Of a stretch of DNA of 64,000 bases, positions 19,393 through 30,699 are shown piece after piece. Position 1 is the first letter of the stretch; each line of letters opens with the position of its first letter. The notes below the pieces were generated by a model. It made no database searches. It worked only from the letters and a program-made list of their open reading frames with translations, and had not been told where the DNA came from. Made by a program: the position numbers and the translations under genes. The DNA comes from Yersinia vastinensis. GTDB lineage: Bacteria; Pseudomonadota; Gammaproteobacteria; Enterobacterales; Enterobacteriaceae. Where the stretch lies: NCBI RefSeq assembly GCF_902726565.1, contig NZ_CACVAF010000015.1:31643-95642 (forward strand). The letters run 5' to 3'.

Positions 19393-20643
19393 CTAAAGCC
19401 GTGCCATCGCCCCACCATTAGCAAAATAAGCTTTGATACCCGCAAAGATAGACTCCGCAATTTGCTGCTGGAAATGGCTAGTTCGCAATTTTCGCTCTTC
19501 TTCCAAGTTGCTGATAAACGCCGTTTCAACCAAAATTGACGGAATATCCGGTGCTTTCAATACAGCAAAACCAGCCTGATCAACACTATTCTTGTGAAGC
19601 TTATTGATTTTCCCCATACGGTTTAGCACTTCTTTGCCAAATTTCAGGCTGTCATTGATGGTTGCAGTTTGCAGTAAATCAATCATGGTATGGTCCAAAT
19701 AGCGGTCCCCACTCTTACTGACCCCACCAATCTGGTCGGCTTCATTCTGTGTTTGAGCCAAGAAACGTGCTGCGGTACTGGTTGCCCCCTTGGTCGATAA
19801 TGCAAATACTGAGGAGCCTCTGGCAGCTCGATTAGTGAAAGCATCGGCATGGATCGAAATGAATAAATCTGCACGTAGCTTACGGGCTTTAGCCACCCGC
19901 ACTTTCAAAGGAATAAAGACGTCTTCATTGCGGGTCATAAACACCCGCATATTTGATTCTTTCTTTATCAATGCCTGCAACCGCCGGGCAATTTGCAGCA
20001 CAATATCTTTTTCGCGAGTTTTATTTCGACCAATAGCACCGGGGTCTTCTCCGCCATGCCCAGGGTCGAGCATGATAACAATGGGTCTATCTCGCCCTGC
20101 TTTACCCGCTTTAGGCGCTTCTGCGGGCAATGTGCGCTCCACATTGCCTTTATTGTAATCCTCTAATAACGCCAGCAGCGGGTCATCCTCTGCCGAGGTT
20201 GTCCCCTCTTGCGGATACAAATCGACGACTAAACGATTTTTGAATTCTGCAAAAGGCTTAAGCGTAAATAATTGTGGGCTGATGCTTTGCTTCAACTCCA
20301 GTACCAGTCGGACAGTGTTTTTATCAAACTGCCCTACTCGCGCCTGCTTTAAGTAAGGATCACCGGACTGTACTTGAGTGCTAATTTCTTTCAGAACGCT
20401 ATTGAGGTGCACACCTTCTATATCCACCACAATCCTATCTGGGTTCGTCAAAGCGAACTGACGATATTTAAGTGGCGTATTGGATTCCAGCGTTACCCGG
20501 GTATAGGTTGAGGAAGGCCAGACCCTAACAGCAATAATATGTGAGGAAGCAGCAAATCCAACCCGGGTGACACTAAGCATCCAGGCTGCGGCAGCACCTT
20601 GTAGTAGACGGCGACGCCCAGAATTATGATTTGAATCTGCCAT
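19393..20643 (-). CDS. amiC: N-acetylmuramoyl-L-alanine amidase AmiC
   Basis: Periplasmic zinc amidase that splits septal peptidoglycan during daughter-cell separation, activated by NlpD. It is 416 aa. A Tat signal is present (SGRRRLLQG followed by [15 protein letters not shown]). An N-terminal AMIN domain (roughly 35-140, [15 protein letters not shown]) targets the septum. The Amidase_3 domain starts at [18 protein letters not shown] near 188, with the zinc His, the conserved Glu in KEKDIVLQ-like [22 protein letters not shown] with the next His, and the catalytic Glu in [10 protein letters not shown]. Divergent from argA. Confidence 0.95.
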   Translation of the reverse strand: MADSNHNSGRRRLLQGAAAAWMLSVTRVGFAASSHIIAVRVWPSSTYTRVTLESNTPLKYRQFALTNPDRIVVDIEGVHLNSVLKEISTQVQSGDPYLKQARVGQFDKNTVRLVLELKQSISPQLFTLKPFAEFKNRLVVDLYPQEGTTSAEDDPLLALLEDYNKGNVERTLPAEAPKAGKAGRDRPIVIMLDPGHGGEDPGAIGRNKTREKDIVLQIARRLQALIKKESNMRVFMTRNEDVFIPLKVRVAKARKLRADLFISIHADAFTNRAARGSSVFALSTKGATSTAARFLAQTQNEADQIGGVSKSGDRYLDHTMIDLLQTATINDSLKFGKEVLNRMGKINKLHKNSVDQAGFAVLKAPDIPSILVETAFISNLEEERKLRTSHFQQQIAESIFAGIKAYFANGGAMARL

Positions 20644-20828
20644 GTAACTCCAAAGTAACTACCAAAATATGAATAAAAATCGAACAAAAAAAATTAACGA
20701 GGAAAAACTTTAACTAATCGCCCCCCTGCTGTCATCAGAAAAACATTTTTATGTTATTCAATTTATTAATACACATGTGCCATACATATGCATTTAATAG
20801 CAATTTCCTGCTTGCCATCTTGATCAAA

Positions 20829-20867
20829 AAAGAATAAAAATACAAAAATATCGAATAAAAATTCAAA
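20829..20867 (+). promoter_or_regulatory. Tandem ARG boxes (ArgR operator) before argA
   Basis: Two 18-bp ArgR boxes separated by exactly 3 bp: AAAGAATAAAAATACAAA (20829-20846) and ATCGAATAAAAATTCAAA (20850-20867). The second is close to the consensus WNTGAATWWWWATTCANW. Spacing and position, ending 11 bases before the argA start, are those of classical arginine-repressed promoters. Confidence 0.88.
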
Positions 20868-20878
20868 GAGGGTCTGCC

Positions 20879-22204
20879 GTGAAGGAACGTAGTACTGAAC
20901 TGGTTCAAGGATTTCGCCACTCAGTTCCCTATATCAATGCACACCGCGGCAAGACATTTGTTGTCATGCTGGGTGGCGAGGCGATTGAGCATGAAAACTT
21001 CTCAAACATCGTTAATGATATAGGGTTGTTGCATAGCCTTGGGATCCGGCTGGTCGTGGTATACGGCGCCCGCCCACAAATCGATGCCAATTTGGCACAG
21101 CACCACTACGAACCTATTTATCACAAGCATACTCGGGTGACCGACGCCCGCACGTTGGAAATGGTCAAACAGGCCGCAGGCCTATTGCAGTTGGATATTA
21201 CGGCAAGATTATCAATGAGCCTGAATAATACTCCGCTCCAAGGCGCGCATATCAATGTCGTCAGCGGCAATTTTATCATTGCCCAACCTCTGGGGGTGGA
21301 TGATGGTGTTGATTATTGCCATAGCGGACGCATCCGTAGAATCGACGAAGATGCTATTCATCGCCAATTGGATAATGGCGCTATTGTATTACTGGGGCCT
21401 GTTGCGGTGTCCGTTACTGGTGAGAGTTTTAATCTGACATCTGAAGAAGTTGCCACTCAATTAGCCATTAAACTAAAAGCCGAAAAGATGATCGGCTTCT
21501 GCTCATCCCAAGGGGTGACAGACAACGAAGGCAATATCATTTCAGAACTGTTTCCAAACGAAGCGCAAAAGCGAATTGAAGACCTGGAGCAAGAGGGTGA
21601 CTACAATTCGGGGACAGTCCGTTTTCTGCGTGGAGCGGTGAAAGCGTGCCGCAGTGGCGTACGCCGTAGCCATTTACTGAGTTATCAAGAAGATGGCGCA
21701 TTAGTTCAAGAGCTATTCTCTCGTGATGGGATCGGCACCCAGATTGTGATGGAAAGTGCGGAGCAAGTTCGCCGCGCAACTATCAATGACATCGGTGGCA
21801 TATTGGAATTGATTCGTCCACTTGAACAACAAGGTATTTTGGTGCGGCGTTCACGTGAGCAACTTGAAATGGAAATTGATAAGTTCACTATTATTGAGCG
21901 GGATAATCTGACTATTGCCTGTGCCGCGCTTTATCCATTCCCTGAGGAGCAAATAGGGGAAATGGCTTGTGTTGCAGTGCACCCGGATTATCGCAGCTCT
22001 TCTCGAGGTGAAATGCTCCTCAAGCGGGTCGCAAATCAAGCGCGGCAGATGGGCCTGAAAAAACTGTTTGTGTTAACTACTCGCAGTATTCATTGGTTCC
22101 AAGAACGCGGTTTTACCCCAGCAGAAGTTGAGGTTTTACCGATTCAAAAACAAGAATTGTATAACTATCAGCGCCGCTCAAAAATTATGTTGGCGGATTT
22201 GTAG
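20879..22204 (+). CDS. argA: N-acetylglutamate synthase
   Basis: First step of arginine synthesis: acetyl-CoA plus glutamate gives N-acetylglutamate. It is 441 aa, full length. The N-terminal amino-acid-kinase-like domain senses arginine ([15 protein letters not shown] near 28, [15 protein letters not shown] near 56). The C-terminal GNAT domain has [20 protein letters not shown] near 362 for acetyl-CoA. The start is GTG at 20879 with AGAGGG ten bases upstream. The ARG boxes just before it imply repression by arginine-bound ArgR. Confidence 0.97.
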   Translation: MKERSTELVQGFRHSVPYINAHRGKTFVVMLGGEAIEHENFSNIVNDIGLLHSLGIRLVVVYGARPQIDANLAQHHYEPIYHKHTRVTDARTLEMVKQAAGLLQLDITARLSMSLNNTPLQGAHINVVSGNFIIAQPLGVDDGVDYCHSGRIRRIDEDAIHRQLDNGAIVLLGPVAVSVTGESFNLTSEEVATQLAIKLKAEKMIGFCSSQGVTDNEGNIISELFPNEAQKRIEDLEQEGDYNSGTVRFLRGAVKACRSGVRRSHLLSYQEDGALVQELFSRDGIGTQIVMESAEQVRRATINDIGGILELIRPLEQQGILVRRSREQLEMEIDKFTIIERDNLTIACAALYPFPEEQIGEMACVAVHPDYRSSSRGEMLLKRVANQARQMGLKKLFVLTTRSIHWFQERGFTPAEVEVLPIQKQELYNYQRRSKIMLADL

Positions 22205-22224
22205 TCGGTCATTGATGGTGATGA

Positions 22225-22240
22225 GGGGGCAATAGCCCCC
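22225..22240. terminator. Hairpin between convergent argA and recD
   Basis: 6-bp GC stem GGGGGC / GCCCCC with loop AATA, in the 42-bp gap between the two stops. The T tract is poor, so it may be only a partial terminator. Confidence 0.55.
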
Positions 22241-22246
22241 TTAGTA

Positions 22247-24133
22247 TTATTTCTTCAGCGCATTCAAACGATCAACCAATCCACTAAGGCGAAGAGTTGG
22301 TGTGCGTATCGCATGGCTCAATACCGCCTCACTGCAATACAGCGTTAAGCGCTGTCGGGCGCGTGTTATCGCGGTGTAAACTAACTCTCGGGTCAACACT
22401 GGCATAAAAGTATTGGGTAATACCAACGCTGTATGCTCAAACTCCGACCCCTGAGACTTGTGCACGGTCATCGCATAAGCAGTTTCATGGCTAGGAAGGC
22501 GGCTGGGTTGTACTGATTTTATATTGCCGTCTGGCAACTGGAAATGCACTCGCAGCTCCCCCTCACCGTCAATTAGCGCAATACCAATATCACCATTGAA
22601 CAAACCAAGAGCACTGTCATTAAGCCCAATCATGACAGGCCGACCGACATACCAGCGCCCTGATGGCCCTACGGGGCGTTCAATTAAGCGCTTACGATGC
22701 AATAACTGTTCAACCCGCTCATTTAACCCACTGACACCAAATGGCCCGGTACGTAATGCACACAATAACTGATAACGACCAAATGCTGATAACACATCAG
22801 CAGTATGCGCGCCAGTGGTCGCCAGTTGAAGATAGTGCTGATAACCAGTAGCACAGTCTTCCAGCAATGCCTGATACTCATCGGCGTCAGCGAGAGAAAA
22901 ATGCTCGATATCAGAATGTGCCCCATTTAAAACGGATAATGCGTCCCGATATTTGCCTGCATTCACGGCCAAAGCAAGCTGCCCAATACCGGATTTTTCA
23001 TCAAAACGGTAACTCTTGCGTAGCAAACACAAACTATCACGGACATTGACTGTATCGCTCTGCACATCACCAATAGGTATTTGACCCGCCAGCGTACAGC
23101 CTGTTAAGCGTGCTAATTGTGCCGCTCGAGTGCTGCTATAGCCTAATTCAGCAAAGCGACAAATATCGCCCAGTACCGCCCCCGCCTCAACGGAAGCTAA
23201 CTGATCACGGTCACCAAGAAAAATCACCTGAGCCTTCTCTGGTAATGCAGCAATAAGCCGCGCCATCATGGGTAAATCCACCATAGAGGCTTCATCAACC
23301 ACCAGCACATCAAGGCTTAATGGATTACCTTGATGATAACGTAGGCGCTGGCTGTTAGGTTGAGCCCCTAGCAAACGATGCAAAGTAGAGGCCTGTTCAG
23401 GAAATAACTTGCGCTCATCATCAGTCAGTGGAAGTTGCCGAATAGCGTTGCCCAGTGATTCGGTCAAGCGTGCCGCGGCTTTACCAGTGGGGGCTGCTAG
23501 TTGAATACGTAACCGTTGCCCTTGGCTAAGTTGTATCAGTGCGGTCAATAACTTTGCGACTGTGGTCGTTTTGCCCGTGCCCGGCCCACCAGAAATGACT
23601 GAAATTCGACGTGTGGCTGCGACGGCGGCGGCCACTTTTTGCCAATCAATTTCAGGGCCAGCCTTCCCAAAGAGGTTATCAAGGGTTTCTCTCAATAACG
23701 TTTCATTTACTACTCTGGTTTCGTTGATGAATGAAGCGGCATTATCACTGGCAATAAAGCGCACCACATCCCCCTCGTACTGCCACATCCGCTGCAAATA
23801 CAAACGGTCATTATGTAGGACGAGCGGTGTTGGCTGCGATCCATCACTGACCGCAGGCGCGTTATTTAGTACTTGTGCCCAACGCAATTTATCTGGCGCT
23901 CCCGCCGCCTGCCATAGCGCTTGCGATAGCTCTGGTTGCCGCCCACCAAATAACTCATCCGCCTGTAAATAGCTTAATGGCAAGCACACATGCCCCGCCC
24001 CAGCTTCAGCACTGAGAATAGCGGCCGCTAATTGCAGCATAGGGTCATTATCAGCAGCTATCATACGTGAGAACTGGACATCCAGAGGACGTAGTAAATG
24101 GTCTCGAACAGCTTGCTCCAGTAGCATCATCAT
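22247..24133 (-). CDS. recD: RecBCD helicase subunit RecD
   Basis: 5'-3' helicase motor of exonuclease V, which processes double-strand DNA ends. It is 628 aa. The Walker A motif [16 protein letters not shown] starts near residue 181, Walker [16 protein letters not shown] lies near 283, and helicase motif VI-like [15 protein letters not shown] is near 590. The first of three consecutive ATG codons (24133) overlaps the recB stop as ATGA, giving translational coupling; start at 24130 or 24127 is also possible. Last gene of the ptrA-recB-recD unit. Confidence 0.96.
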   Translation of the reverse strand: MMMLLEQAVRDHLLRPLDVQFSRMIAADNDPMLQLAAAILSAEAGAGHVCLPLSYLQADELFGGRQPELSQALWQAAGAPDKLRWAQVLNNAPAVSDGSQPTPLVLHNDRLYLQRMWQYEGDVVRFIASDNAASFINETRVVNETLLRETLDNLFGKAGPEIDWQKVAAAVAATRRISVISGGPGTGKTTTVAKLLTALIQLSQGQRLRIQLAAPTGKAAARLTESLGNAIRQLPLTDDERKLFPEQASTLHRLLGAQPNSQRLRYHQGNPLSLDVLVVDEASMVDLPMMARLIAALPEKAQVIFLGDRDQLASVEAGAVLGDICRFAELGYSSTRAAQLARLTGCTLAGQIPIGDVQSDTVNVRDSLCLLRKSYRFDEKSGIGQLALAVNAGKYRDALSVLNGAHSDIEHFSLADADEYQALLEDCATGYQHYLQLATTGAHTADVLSAFGRYQLLCALRTGPFGVSGLNERVEQLLHRKRLIERPVGPSGRWYVGRPVMIGLNDSALGLFNGDIGIALIDGEGELRVHFQLPDGNIKSVQPSRLPSHETAYAMTVHKSQGSEFEHTALVLPNTFMPVLTRELVYTAITRARQRLTLYCSEAVLSHAIRTPTLRLSGLVDRLNALKK

Positions 24134-27100
24134 ATTGATGTCCCCTCATCTACCGAGGTAAATCCACTGAATAAACTGTCCATTCCTTCAATCAACTCCT
24201 GCGCTGGGCGACAACTAAAAATGCCGTTACCCGGATGTTGCTTATCAATACCACGCAGGAAGAGATAAATGACGCCACCAAAATCACGTTGATAGTCATA
24301 GCTGGCTAACCGATGACGTAAATAGCGGTGTAATGCCAAGGTATAAAGCTGATATTGCAGATCATAGCGATGTTCAGCCATGGCTTGGGTCATCGCCTCC
24401 ACGGTGTAAGCGCTGCTGTCTTCTCCCAGCCAGTTGGATTTGTAATCCAATAAGTAATACTGACCTTGCCAACAGAAAACCAAGTCAATAAACCCTTTGA
24501 GCATCCCACGGACTTGCTGAAAATCCAATACCGGGCACTGACGAGAGAGTGGATCGTAGTGTTTAATTAAGGTGTCTAACTCTCGGGCTTGTAGCAGCGT
24601 GTCAATGGGCAGATAAAATTGTAATTCCGCTTGTTTGCTCTGTGGTGTTAACTCCGCCAGTGTCACACCGGTTTCATTAAGTGGGACGTGTACAATGTCA
24701 TTTAGCCACTGATACAACATAGGTGACCATTGCTCACCAAACCCTTGCTGCTGTAATTGTTCGGAAAGCCACTCCTGCTCAATGGGTTGACTAAAATCCA
24801 ATGGCTCAAGCAAATCATGAAGGAAAGTCCCCGGTGCTGCGCCGCGCGGGAAAGTATGCGGGGTTAAATGGGGCTCGGTTATCAGTGCTTGCTCGCCAGC
24901 AGCATCGGTATCCAGCCGGGGTAATAACTCCTGTAAAGGCACATTCAATGCCGGTAATAGGCTATTTTTGCTGGAGCCATGCTGCTGTAGACCGGAATAA
25001 CTGGTCACGCGCCAGTAATCTTGTATTTGTCGGTTAAAGTGACGAGCAGCAAGGGAAGGAACCTCCTCCGGCTGTGGCTGCCAAGGAGTCTCACTTAGTT
25101 GCCCGGCGGGTGAAACCGAGATATCCCCTCCAGCAAGTGTCGCCAGCTCTGTGAGTTTGTCGGCCAGATACTGTGCATCACCTGCTTTACCTTGTTGTAC
25201 CAGATAGCCCAAGGCACTGAGGTGCATATCACTGTCGCCTTGCTTTTTTCGCCCGCCTTTAATCAGCGGAGCAATACCCACGCTACAATGATAAACCGCA
25301 CGAGTGAGTGCCACATATAATAGCCGTAGGTCTTCCGCCAAGCGCTCTTCTTCCGCCAAGGCTTGACTCTCATCGTCGGCATTCAGATCCAATAATGCTT
25401 CAAAACTGTGGCGGTCATGATAGAGCACATCTTGCTGCTGACGAAAATTGCCCACGAAAGGCAGCCATACCAACGGATATTCCAGCCCTTTCGATTTATG
25501 GATAGTAATGACCTGCACTAAATGGCGGTCACTTTCCAAACGTAATTGTTGGTTATCTGACTGGTTATTTGGCTGTGCTATTTGTTGTGCTAGCCAGCGG
25601 ATTAGTGCGTGCTCACTATCAAGTTGTGATGCCGCCTCTTGCAATAATTCCCCTAGATGCAACACATCTGTCAACCGACGCTCACCACCGGGGGTAGCAA
25701 GCAAATTTTCAGCTAAATGACGGCGGGCCATTATCTCACGTAGCATTGGCAACACGCCACGATGCTGCCAATGTTGGCGATAGCGATCGAATTCATCAAC
25801 TAAAGCATCCCAAGCTCGCTCATCGTGGTTTAATTCATCCAACATTTTGGCATCCAGCCCTAAGATGCCGGTCGCCATAGCGCTGCGTAGTGCCCGTTCC
25901 TGCTCAGGGGCAAGCACCGCCTGCAATAACCACAGTAAATCTTTGGCTTCTGTCGTATCAAATACACTGTCACGATTGGACAAGTAAACTGATGGGATGG
26001 CTAATGCGCTTAGCGCATCACGCACCAAAGCCGCTTCTGCCCTGCTGCGTACTAATATGGTGATATCCGACGCCTGAACCGGCTTTGAGCTTTTACCCGT
26101 GACTAATTGGGCCAGCCCTTGCTGGCCTGCAGTTAACCATTCACGGATTTGAGCCGCACACTGGCGCGCCATTAATTGTTGGTATTCACTAACCCCAACA
26201 CCTTCTCCCGGCTGTAACCAGAAAGATAGCGCTGGTTGTTTTTTCCCTTTAATTTCAAATGACAATTGACTATTTTTTTCAGCCGGTGTCACATTGATAA
26301 AAGGAATTTGTTCAAATAAGAAAGGAACATCGACCAAACTAAAAAGCCTGTTGACTGATTGCACCATCGGGAAAGATGAACGCCAGTTAGTCTCCAGTGT
26401 ATAGTGGGCACTTACTTCTGAACGAGCACGAATATAAGTAAAAATATCTGCGCCACGGAAAGCGTAAATCGCCTGTTTAGGATCCCCAATCAGTAATAGG
26501 CCGCAATCGCTTTGCCCACCATAAAGAGTGTGGAAAATACGGTATTGTTGGGGGTCGGTATCCTGGAACTCATCAATCATTGCTACGGGGTAACGGGTAC
26601 GAATGGTTTGCGCCAGTAGCTCCCCACCCGCTTGCTGTAATGCTGTATCCAGTTTACTGAGTAGGTCATCAAACCCCAATTCTGCTCGTTGCCGTTTCTC
26701 TTGCTGGACGCTAGTGCGTATTTCACTAATCGCTCGGGCTAAAATTAGATCCCTTAAGGTCAGCGGCTGTTCATATATCTGATCTATCGCACTGAACAAA
26801 GCATGTTGGGGGGCGGCCCCTTTTTTCGTTTTTTCAAATAATACTGACTGGCGAAATTTTTCCAGTTCTTTGGGTAATTGATAATCACCCGTTTCTTGTT
26901 CTGCCCAAATCCCGACTTTTTCTAGCCAATTAGGTAAATGTTTAGCGCTGTAGCTGCGTTTATCTACACCAGAGTGACTAATCAATGCCTCTAACTCATG
27001 AGCCGCGGTACGCCATTGCTCTTTAACTGTATCAATTTGCACCACGATTTGCTGATGTCGGCTGAGTATCGTTTCATCATCACCCGGCGCTTGACGAAAC

Positions 27101-27723
27101 TTTGGGGTCTCTCCCTGCAAATATGCAGAAAGGTCTTTGAGTAGAGCCTCTGGCCCGCTCCATTCCTGACTGACCGCTCGAGCGATAGCCAAGGGCAGTG
27201 GATAACAATGACGCCGCCAGAAATCAGCACAAGCTTGTCTACGTAGTGGTAGCTCATCCTGCACTAATGTTTGTTCAAATAAAATGCCGGACTCAAATGC
27301 ATTGTTCGCCAGCATTCGCTGGCAAAAGCCGTGAATCGTGTAAATGGCCGCTTCATCCATCTGGCGCTCTGCCGCTAGCAACTGTGCTGCGGCCTCGCCC
27401 AAATCGATAATTTCAGCTAATAAAGCTTTATGCATTGGATCATCACTGACTCCCCGCACGCACGCGATACGCAACTCATGAATATTGTCGCGAATTCGCC
27501 CTCTTAACTCTTCTGTTGCCGCTTCGGTAAAGGTCACCACTAAGATTTCCTCAACCATTAGGGGGCGTCGAAACGCAGCCTCCCCACCTAGGCCCAACAA
27601 CAATCTGAGATAAAGAACCCCAATGGTAAAAGTTTTACCCGTACCGGCAGAAGCCTCAATCAGCCTCTCACCATACAAGGGGAGCGTTAGCGGCTCCAGC
27701 CGCTGGGGAGTGATTGATGTCAT
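24130..27723 (-). CDS. recB: RecBCD helicase-nuclease subunit RecB
   Basis: 3'-5' helicase and the only nuclease of RecBCD; after Chi it loads RecA. ATG at 27723 gives 1197 aa (E. coli 1180) and is chosen because it starts [20 protein letters not shown] and overlaps the ptrA stop as ATGA. Walker [13 protein letters not shown] is at 23-34, UvrD-type [18 protein letters not shown] near 395, and [17 protein letters not shown] near 755. The C-terminal nuclease has GFIDLVFCW and [14 protein letters not shown], with the Asp-Asp-Lys triad of the family. Confidence 0.97.
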   Translation of the reverse strand: MTSITPQRLEPLTLPLYGERLIEASAGTGKTFTIGVLYLRLLLGLGGEAAFRRPLMVEEILVVTFTEAATEELRGRIRDNIHELRIACVRGVSDDPMHKALLAEIIDLGEAAAQLLAAERQMDEAAIYTIHGFCQRMLANNAFESGILFEQTLVQDELPLRRQACADFWRRHCYPLPLAIARAVSQEWSGPEALLKDLSAYLQGETPKFRQAPGDDETILSRHQQIVVQIDTVKEQWRTAAHELEALISHSGVDKRSYSAKHLPNWLEKVGIWAEQETGDYQLPKELEKFRQSVLFEKTKKGAAPQHALFSAIDQIYEQPLTLRDLILARAISEIRTSVQQEKRQRAELGFDDLLSKLDTALQQAGGELLAQTIRTRYPVAMIDEFQDTDPQQYRIFHTLYGGQSDCGLLLIGDPKQAIYAFRGADIFTYIRARSEVSAHYTLETNWRSSFPMVQSVNRLFSLVDVPFLFEQIPFINVTPAEKNSQLSFEIKGKKQPALSFWLQPGEGVGVSEYQQLMARQCAAQIREWLTAGQQGLAQLVTGKSSKPVQASDITILVRSRAEAALVRDALSALAIPSVYLSNRDSVFDTTEAKDLLWLLQAVLAPEQERALRSAMATGILGLDAKMLDELNHDERAWDALVDEFDRYRQHWQHRGVLPMLREIMARRHLAENLLATPGGERRLTDVLHLGELLQEAASQLDSEHALIRWLAQQIAQPNNQSDNQQLRLESDRHLVQVITIHKSKGLEYPLVWLPFVGNFRQQQDVLYHDRHSFEALLDLNADDESQALAEEERLAEDLRLLYVALTRAVYHCSVGIAPLIKGGRKKQGDSDMHLSALGYLVQQGKAGDAQYLADKLTELATLAGGDISVSPAGQLSETPWQPQPEEVPSLAARHFNRQIQDYWRVTSYSGLQQHGSSKNSLLPALNVPLQELLPRLDTDAAGEQALITEPHLTPHTFPRGAAPGTFLHDLLEPLDFSQPIEQEWLSEQLQQQGFGEQWSPMLYQWLNDIVHVPLNETGVTLAELTPQSKQAELQFYLPIDTLLQARELDTLIKHYDPLSRQCPVLDFQQVRGMLKGFIDLVFCWQGQYYLLDYKSNWLGEDSSAYTVEAMTQAMAEHRYDLQYQLYTLALHRYLRHRLASYDYQRDFGGVIYLFLRGIDKQHPGNGIFSCRPAQELIEGMDSLFSGFTSVDEGTSI

Positions 27724-30611
27724 GGAGCCAATACCTTCTGCGGTAGGGTTGCTTGCAAGGCAGAGGTTGTTGGATAGGTTGTCCAACCCTTAAGCACTGC
27801 ATACCCACCAGTTGTTTGTCCTAAGCCTTTAACTTGAGAAAGCAGCGCTAAGCCTTGCGGTTTGATGACGGCTTGCTGGAAGAAATCTGCCAACGCAATG
27901 TTGGTCAAGAGCCTCACCTGAGCAATCATTTTCTCACGGCTATCAAACGCAAAATTATTGCGGTTAAAATCATTACTGTAACGGCTGGCTTCTTCATCCA
28001 GCGTTTGTGGGCGTTGCAGTAATTGGTTAATTAACCCCTGCTTATATTGCTCAAAATCTGCCGATTTCATGTCACGCAGGCGCTTTTCAGCCTGTGGATA
28101 GAAAGCCAAATAGCGCTGATAGAGATAATCAGGTTGCTTACTGTTACTTTGCAGCAAGAAGCCCAAGCCCCACTGCCGGCCAACCGACATTGGGAAGGCA
28201 AATACCGCATAGCCCAGTTGCTCTTCTGTCCGTAGTTGATCATAAAACCACGGCTGAACAATTTGCCCCAACAAGGCACTGTAGGCCATCCCTTTAATCT
28301 CGGTATATCCAGTCGGAATATAGACCGCTGCCAAAGCAGCATCAGAGCTGCTGCCAAGCCGTTCCATGTTAGCTAACTGAGCCTTATCAACCACCACATC
28401 TTCACCCGTCCACCAAGTGTTACCAGTGAGGCTCAGTTGTTTTTTCAACGACTCAGCCAGATCAGTTACCTGTTGGGCGGTCATATTGCCTACAGCCAGA
28501 ACTTCCATTGCAGATTGTTTAAGCAAAGCATCACGGTAGGCCACAACATCTTGCACACTGATGGTATCCAACAATTTGCGCCGTTCAGTGCGTTCTGAGT
28601 AGGGAACATGAGACAGTAACTTAGCGGGTTGAATAGCCAGTTCATAGGCTTTGCCTTTCTCAGCAACTTCCAGTTGTTCGCGATACCAAGACTTAGCCTG
28701 TATGAGCTCCTCTTCTGTTGGTGTAAACCCGGAGTAACCCTCCATTAAGGAGGTCAGCAGCTGTGGCATTCGCTGTGTGAAACCATTTGCGCTGACATAC
28801 AGACCATTGTTCGGTGCAGTCGAGAAGCTTATCCCCCCGATAGATGCCTGATAACTCAATTCATCGAGTGACAGGCCAGCAAGATAATCCGTCAAGGCAA
28901 ACAATACCTGATGACGAGCGGTATCCGATGCATGAGGATTGCGAAAAGCTACTGAGATATCGGCTTTCGGTTCGTCAGCAAAATACTGACTTGGCATATA
29001 AAACACTCGCAAGCCGGGTTGTTCTGCCACTTTCTGTGGCCGGGTAATATTTTTGTCAGCTTTAATTAAAGAGAAGCTATCCGGAATGTAAGGGTTCAGT
29101 GCGGGTAAGTTCAGTTGGATACCTTTCCCCAGCGTCTGCCATTCTTGCATTTCTTGCGGAGTGATTTTATTCACCTGATAGGGGGCATCAACGAAATAAG
29201 CGACTTTGTTGTGCGGTTCATCAGGGCTAACAAACCAGATACGGGCATTTTCTGGCGTCATTTCAGCCAGCCGAGCTGCAATGGCTTTAGGATCGTACTT
29301 ATCAGCCAGATAAGGCGCGTCTAGCACATGTGCTACAGGTACTCGTAGCATCATATCCACCAGCCACTCAATGTAATCCATGTCCCGCGTAATTGAGGGG
29401 TAGCGGAAGTCCAGATTCAAGACGTGGGCGATTTCATCAAAATAGCTCTGTTTAATGCCCTCTTTGTGCAGCAAGTTGATGTAATCAAAAATGGCTGCTA
29501 CGACGACATCACGCTGCGCCAAGCCTTTATCGGTGAGTGAGACTGAAATGGAGAATACACCGCCATTTCTGTCAACCATGGGGTCTGCACCGGCATTAAT
29601 TGCCTCTGCCAAACCTTGTTTTTGTAGCCAGTCAGACAACGTATCTTTGCTACGATTGCCAATCAAATAGCTAATATAGGTATCTGTTTTGCTACGGAAC
29701 TCTGCACTGTTGTTTTCAATGCGAAACTCTACTTTTAACTGCTTACGAGGCTGGGCCGGGACATAATGGATAATAATGCCAGTTTGATCGGGAGTGACCG
29801 CCGGGACTGTAATCGGCGGTACTGTCGCATCTCTATTTGGAATACGGCCGAAAGTATTAGCCGCTAATTGCGCTAACTGCTCCAAAGGCTGATTACTATA
29901 CAGTACAGCCACCATCAGATTGGCAGAGTAGTAACGATGATAGAAACTCAGTAGCTCATCATGTAATTTGCCATCTGGCTTGTCTTTAAGGGTGTCTAGA
30001 TTACCGCCAGAGAAACGTGCGCTCGGGTGCGCTGGATTAAGAGTTTCAGCATTAACCTGTGCCATTCGCATGCCGTCTCGGGAGCGGGCCATCGTTAATT
30101 CAGCATTCACCGCATTACGTTCACGATCAGCATTAATCGGGTCTAACAGTGGTTCAGCAATGGCATCGGCCAGACGGTCAACCGCTGGGGCCAAGGCATC
30201 ATTCTCAATTTCAAGATAGAAGGCGGTTCGATAAGAGGCCGTGCTCGCATTATGGCTACCGCCATGTTTCTTCAAAAACTCAGAGAAACTGCCGGGTTCA
30301 GGGAAACGCTTAGATCCCATCAGTAACATGTGCTCTAAATAGTGAGCTAAACCCAGTTGGTTATTGGGATCTTCCAGTGATCCGACAGGTAATGCAACAG
30401 CCGCCAAAGACTTTGGTGCTTGTTCATCAGAAACAAGCAGTACAGTCATACCATTAGGCAATTTTATTGCCTGATATTTGCGCAGATCATGTTCACTTTT
30501 GTGAATAGCTTCTGCCAGTGGTTGCCATGCAGGTGTTTTAGCCCAACTCAGTGGAGCTAACAAACCCAATAAGAAAAATATGCCAATGAACCGGGCAAAC
30601 TGTTTATGCAT
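27720..30611 (-). CDS. ptrA: Protease III (pitrilysin)
   Basis: Periplasmic M16 (insulinase-type) zinc peptidase that degrades small peptides. It is 963 aa. Sec signal MHKQFARFIGIFFLLGLLAPLSWA; inverted zinc motif HYLEHMLLMG with His90, Glu93 and His94; the distal Glu lies in the stretch DRERNAVNAELTMARS. Four M16-type domains follow, as usual. It lies between recC and recB, as in E. coli, although no functional link to recombination is known. Its stop overlaps the recB start. Confidence 0.96.
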   Translation of the reverse strand: MHKQFARFIGIFFLLGLLAPLSWAKTPAWQPLAEAIHKSEHDLRKYQAIKLPNGMTVLLVSDEQAPKSLAAVALPVGSLEDPNNQLGLAHYLEHMLLMGSKRFPEPGSFSEFLKKHGGSHNASTASYRTAFYLEIENDALAPAVDRLADAIAEPLLDPINADRERNAVNAELTMARSRDGMRMAQVNAETLNPAHPSARFSGGNLDTLKDKPDGKLHDELLSFYHRYYSANLMVAVLYSNQPLEQLAQLAANTFGRIPNRDATVPPITVPAVTPDQTGIIIHYVPAQPRKQLKVEFRIENNSAEFRSKTDTYISYLIGNRSKDTLSDWLQKQGLAEAINAGADPMVDRNGGVFSISVSLTDKGLAQRDVVVAAIFDYINLLHKEGIKQSYFDEIAHVLNLDFRYPSITRDMDYIEWLVDMMLRVPVAHVLDAPYLADKYDPKAIAARLAEMTPENARIWFVSPDEPHNKVAYFVDAPYQVNKITPQEMQEWQTLGKGIQLNLPALNPYIPDSFSLIKADKNITRPQKVAEQPGLRVFYMPSQYFADEPKADISVAFRNPHASDTARHQVLFALTDYLAGLSLDELSYQASIGGISFSTAPNNGLYVSANGFTQRMPQLLTSLMEGYSGFTPTEEELIQAKSWYREQLEVAEKGKAYELAIQPAKLLSHVPYSERTERRKLLDTISVQDVVAYRDALLKQSAMEVLAVGNMTAQQVTDLAESLKKQLSLTGNTWWTGEDVVVDKAQLANMERLGSSSDAALAAVYIPTGYTEIKGMAYSALLGQIVQPWFYDQLRTEEQLGYAVFAFPMSVGRQWGLGFLLQSNSKQPDYLYQRYLAFYPQAEKRLRDMKSADFEQYKQGLINQLLQRPQTLDEEASRYSNDFNRNNFAFDSREKMIAQVRLLTNIALADFFQQAVIKPQGLALLSQVKGLGQTTGGYAVLKGWTTYPTTSALQATLPQKVLAP

Positions 30612-30699
30612 TCCGTTTCTCCCCTAACCCCTAAAATCGCCGCTAAAGCACATACCCGGCTTCTTGTATTGAATAGCTTGCTTTGCTAATGAGCAATTC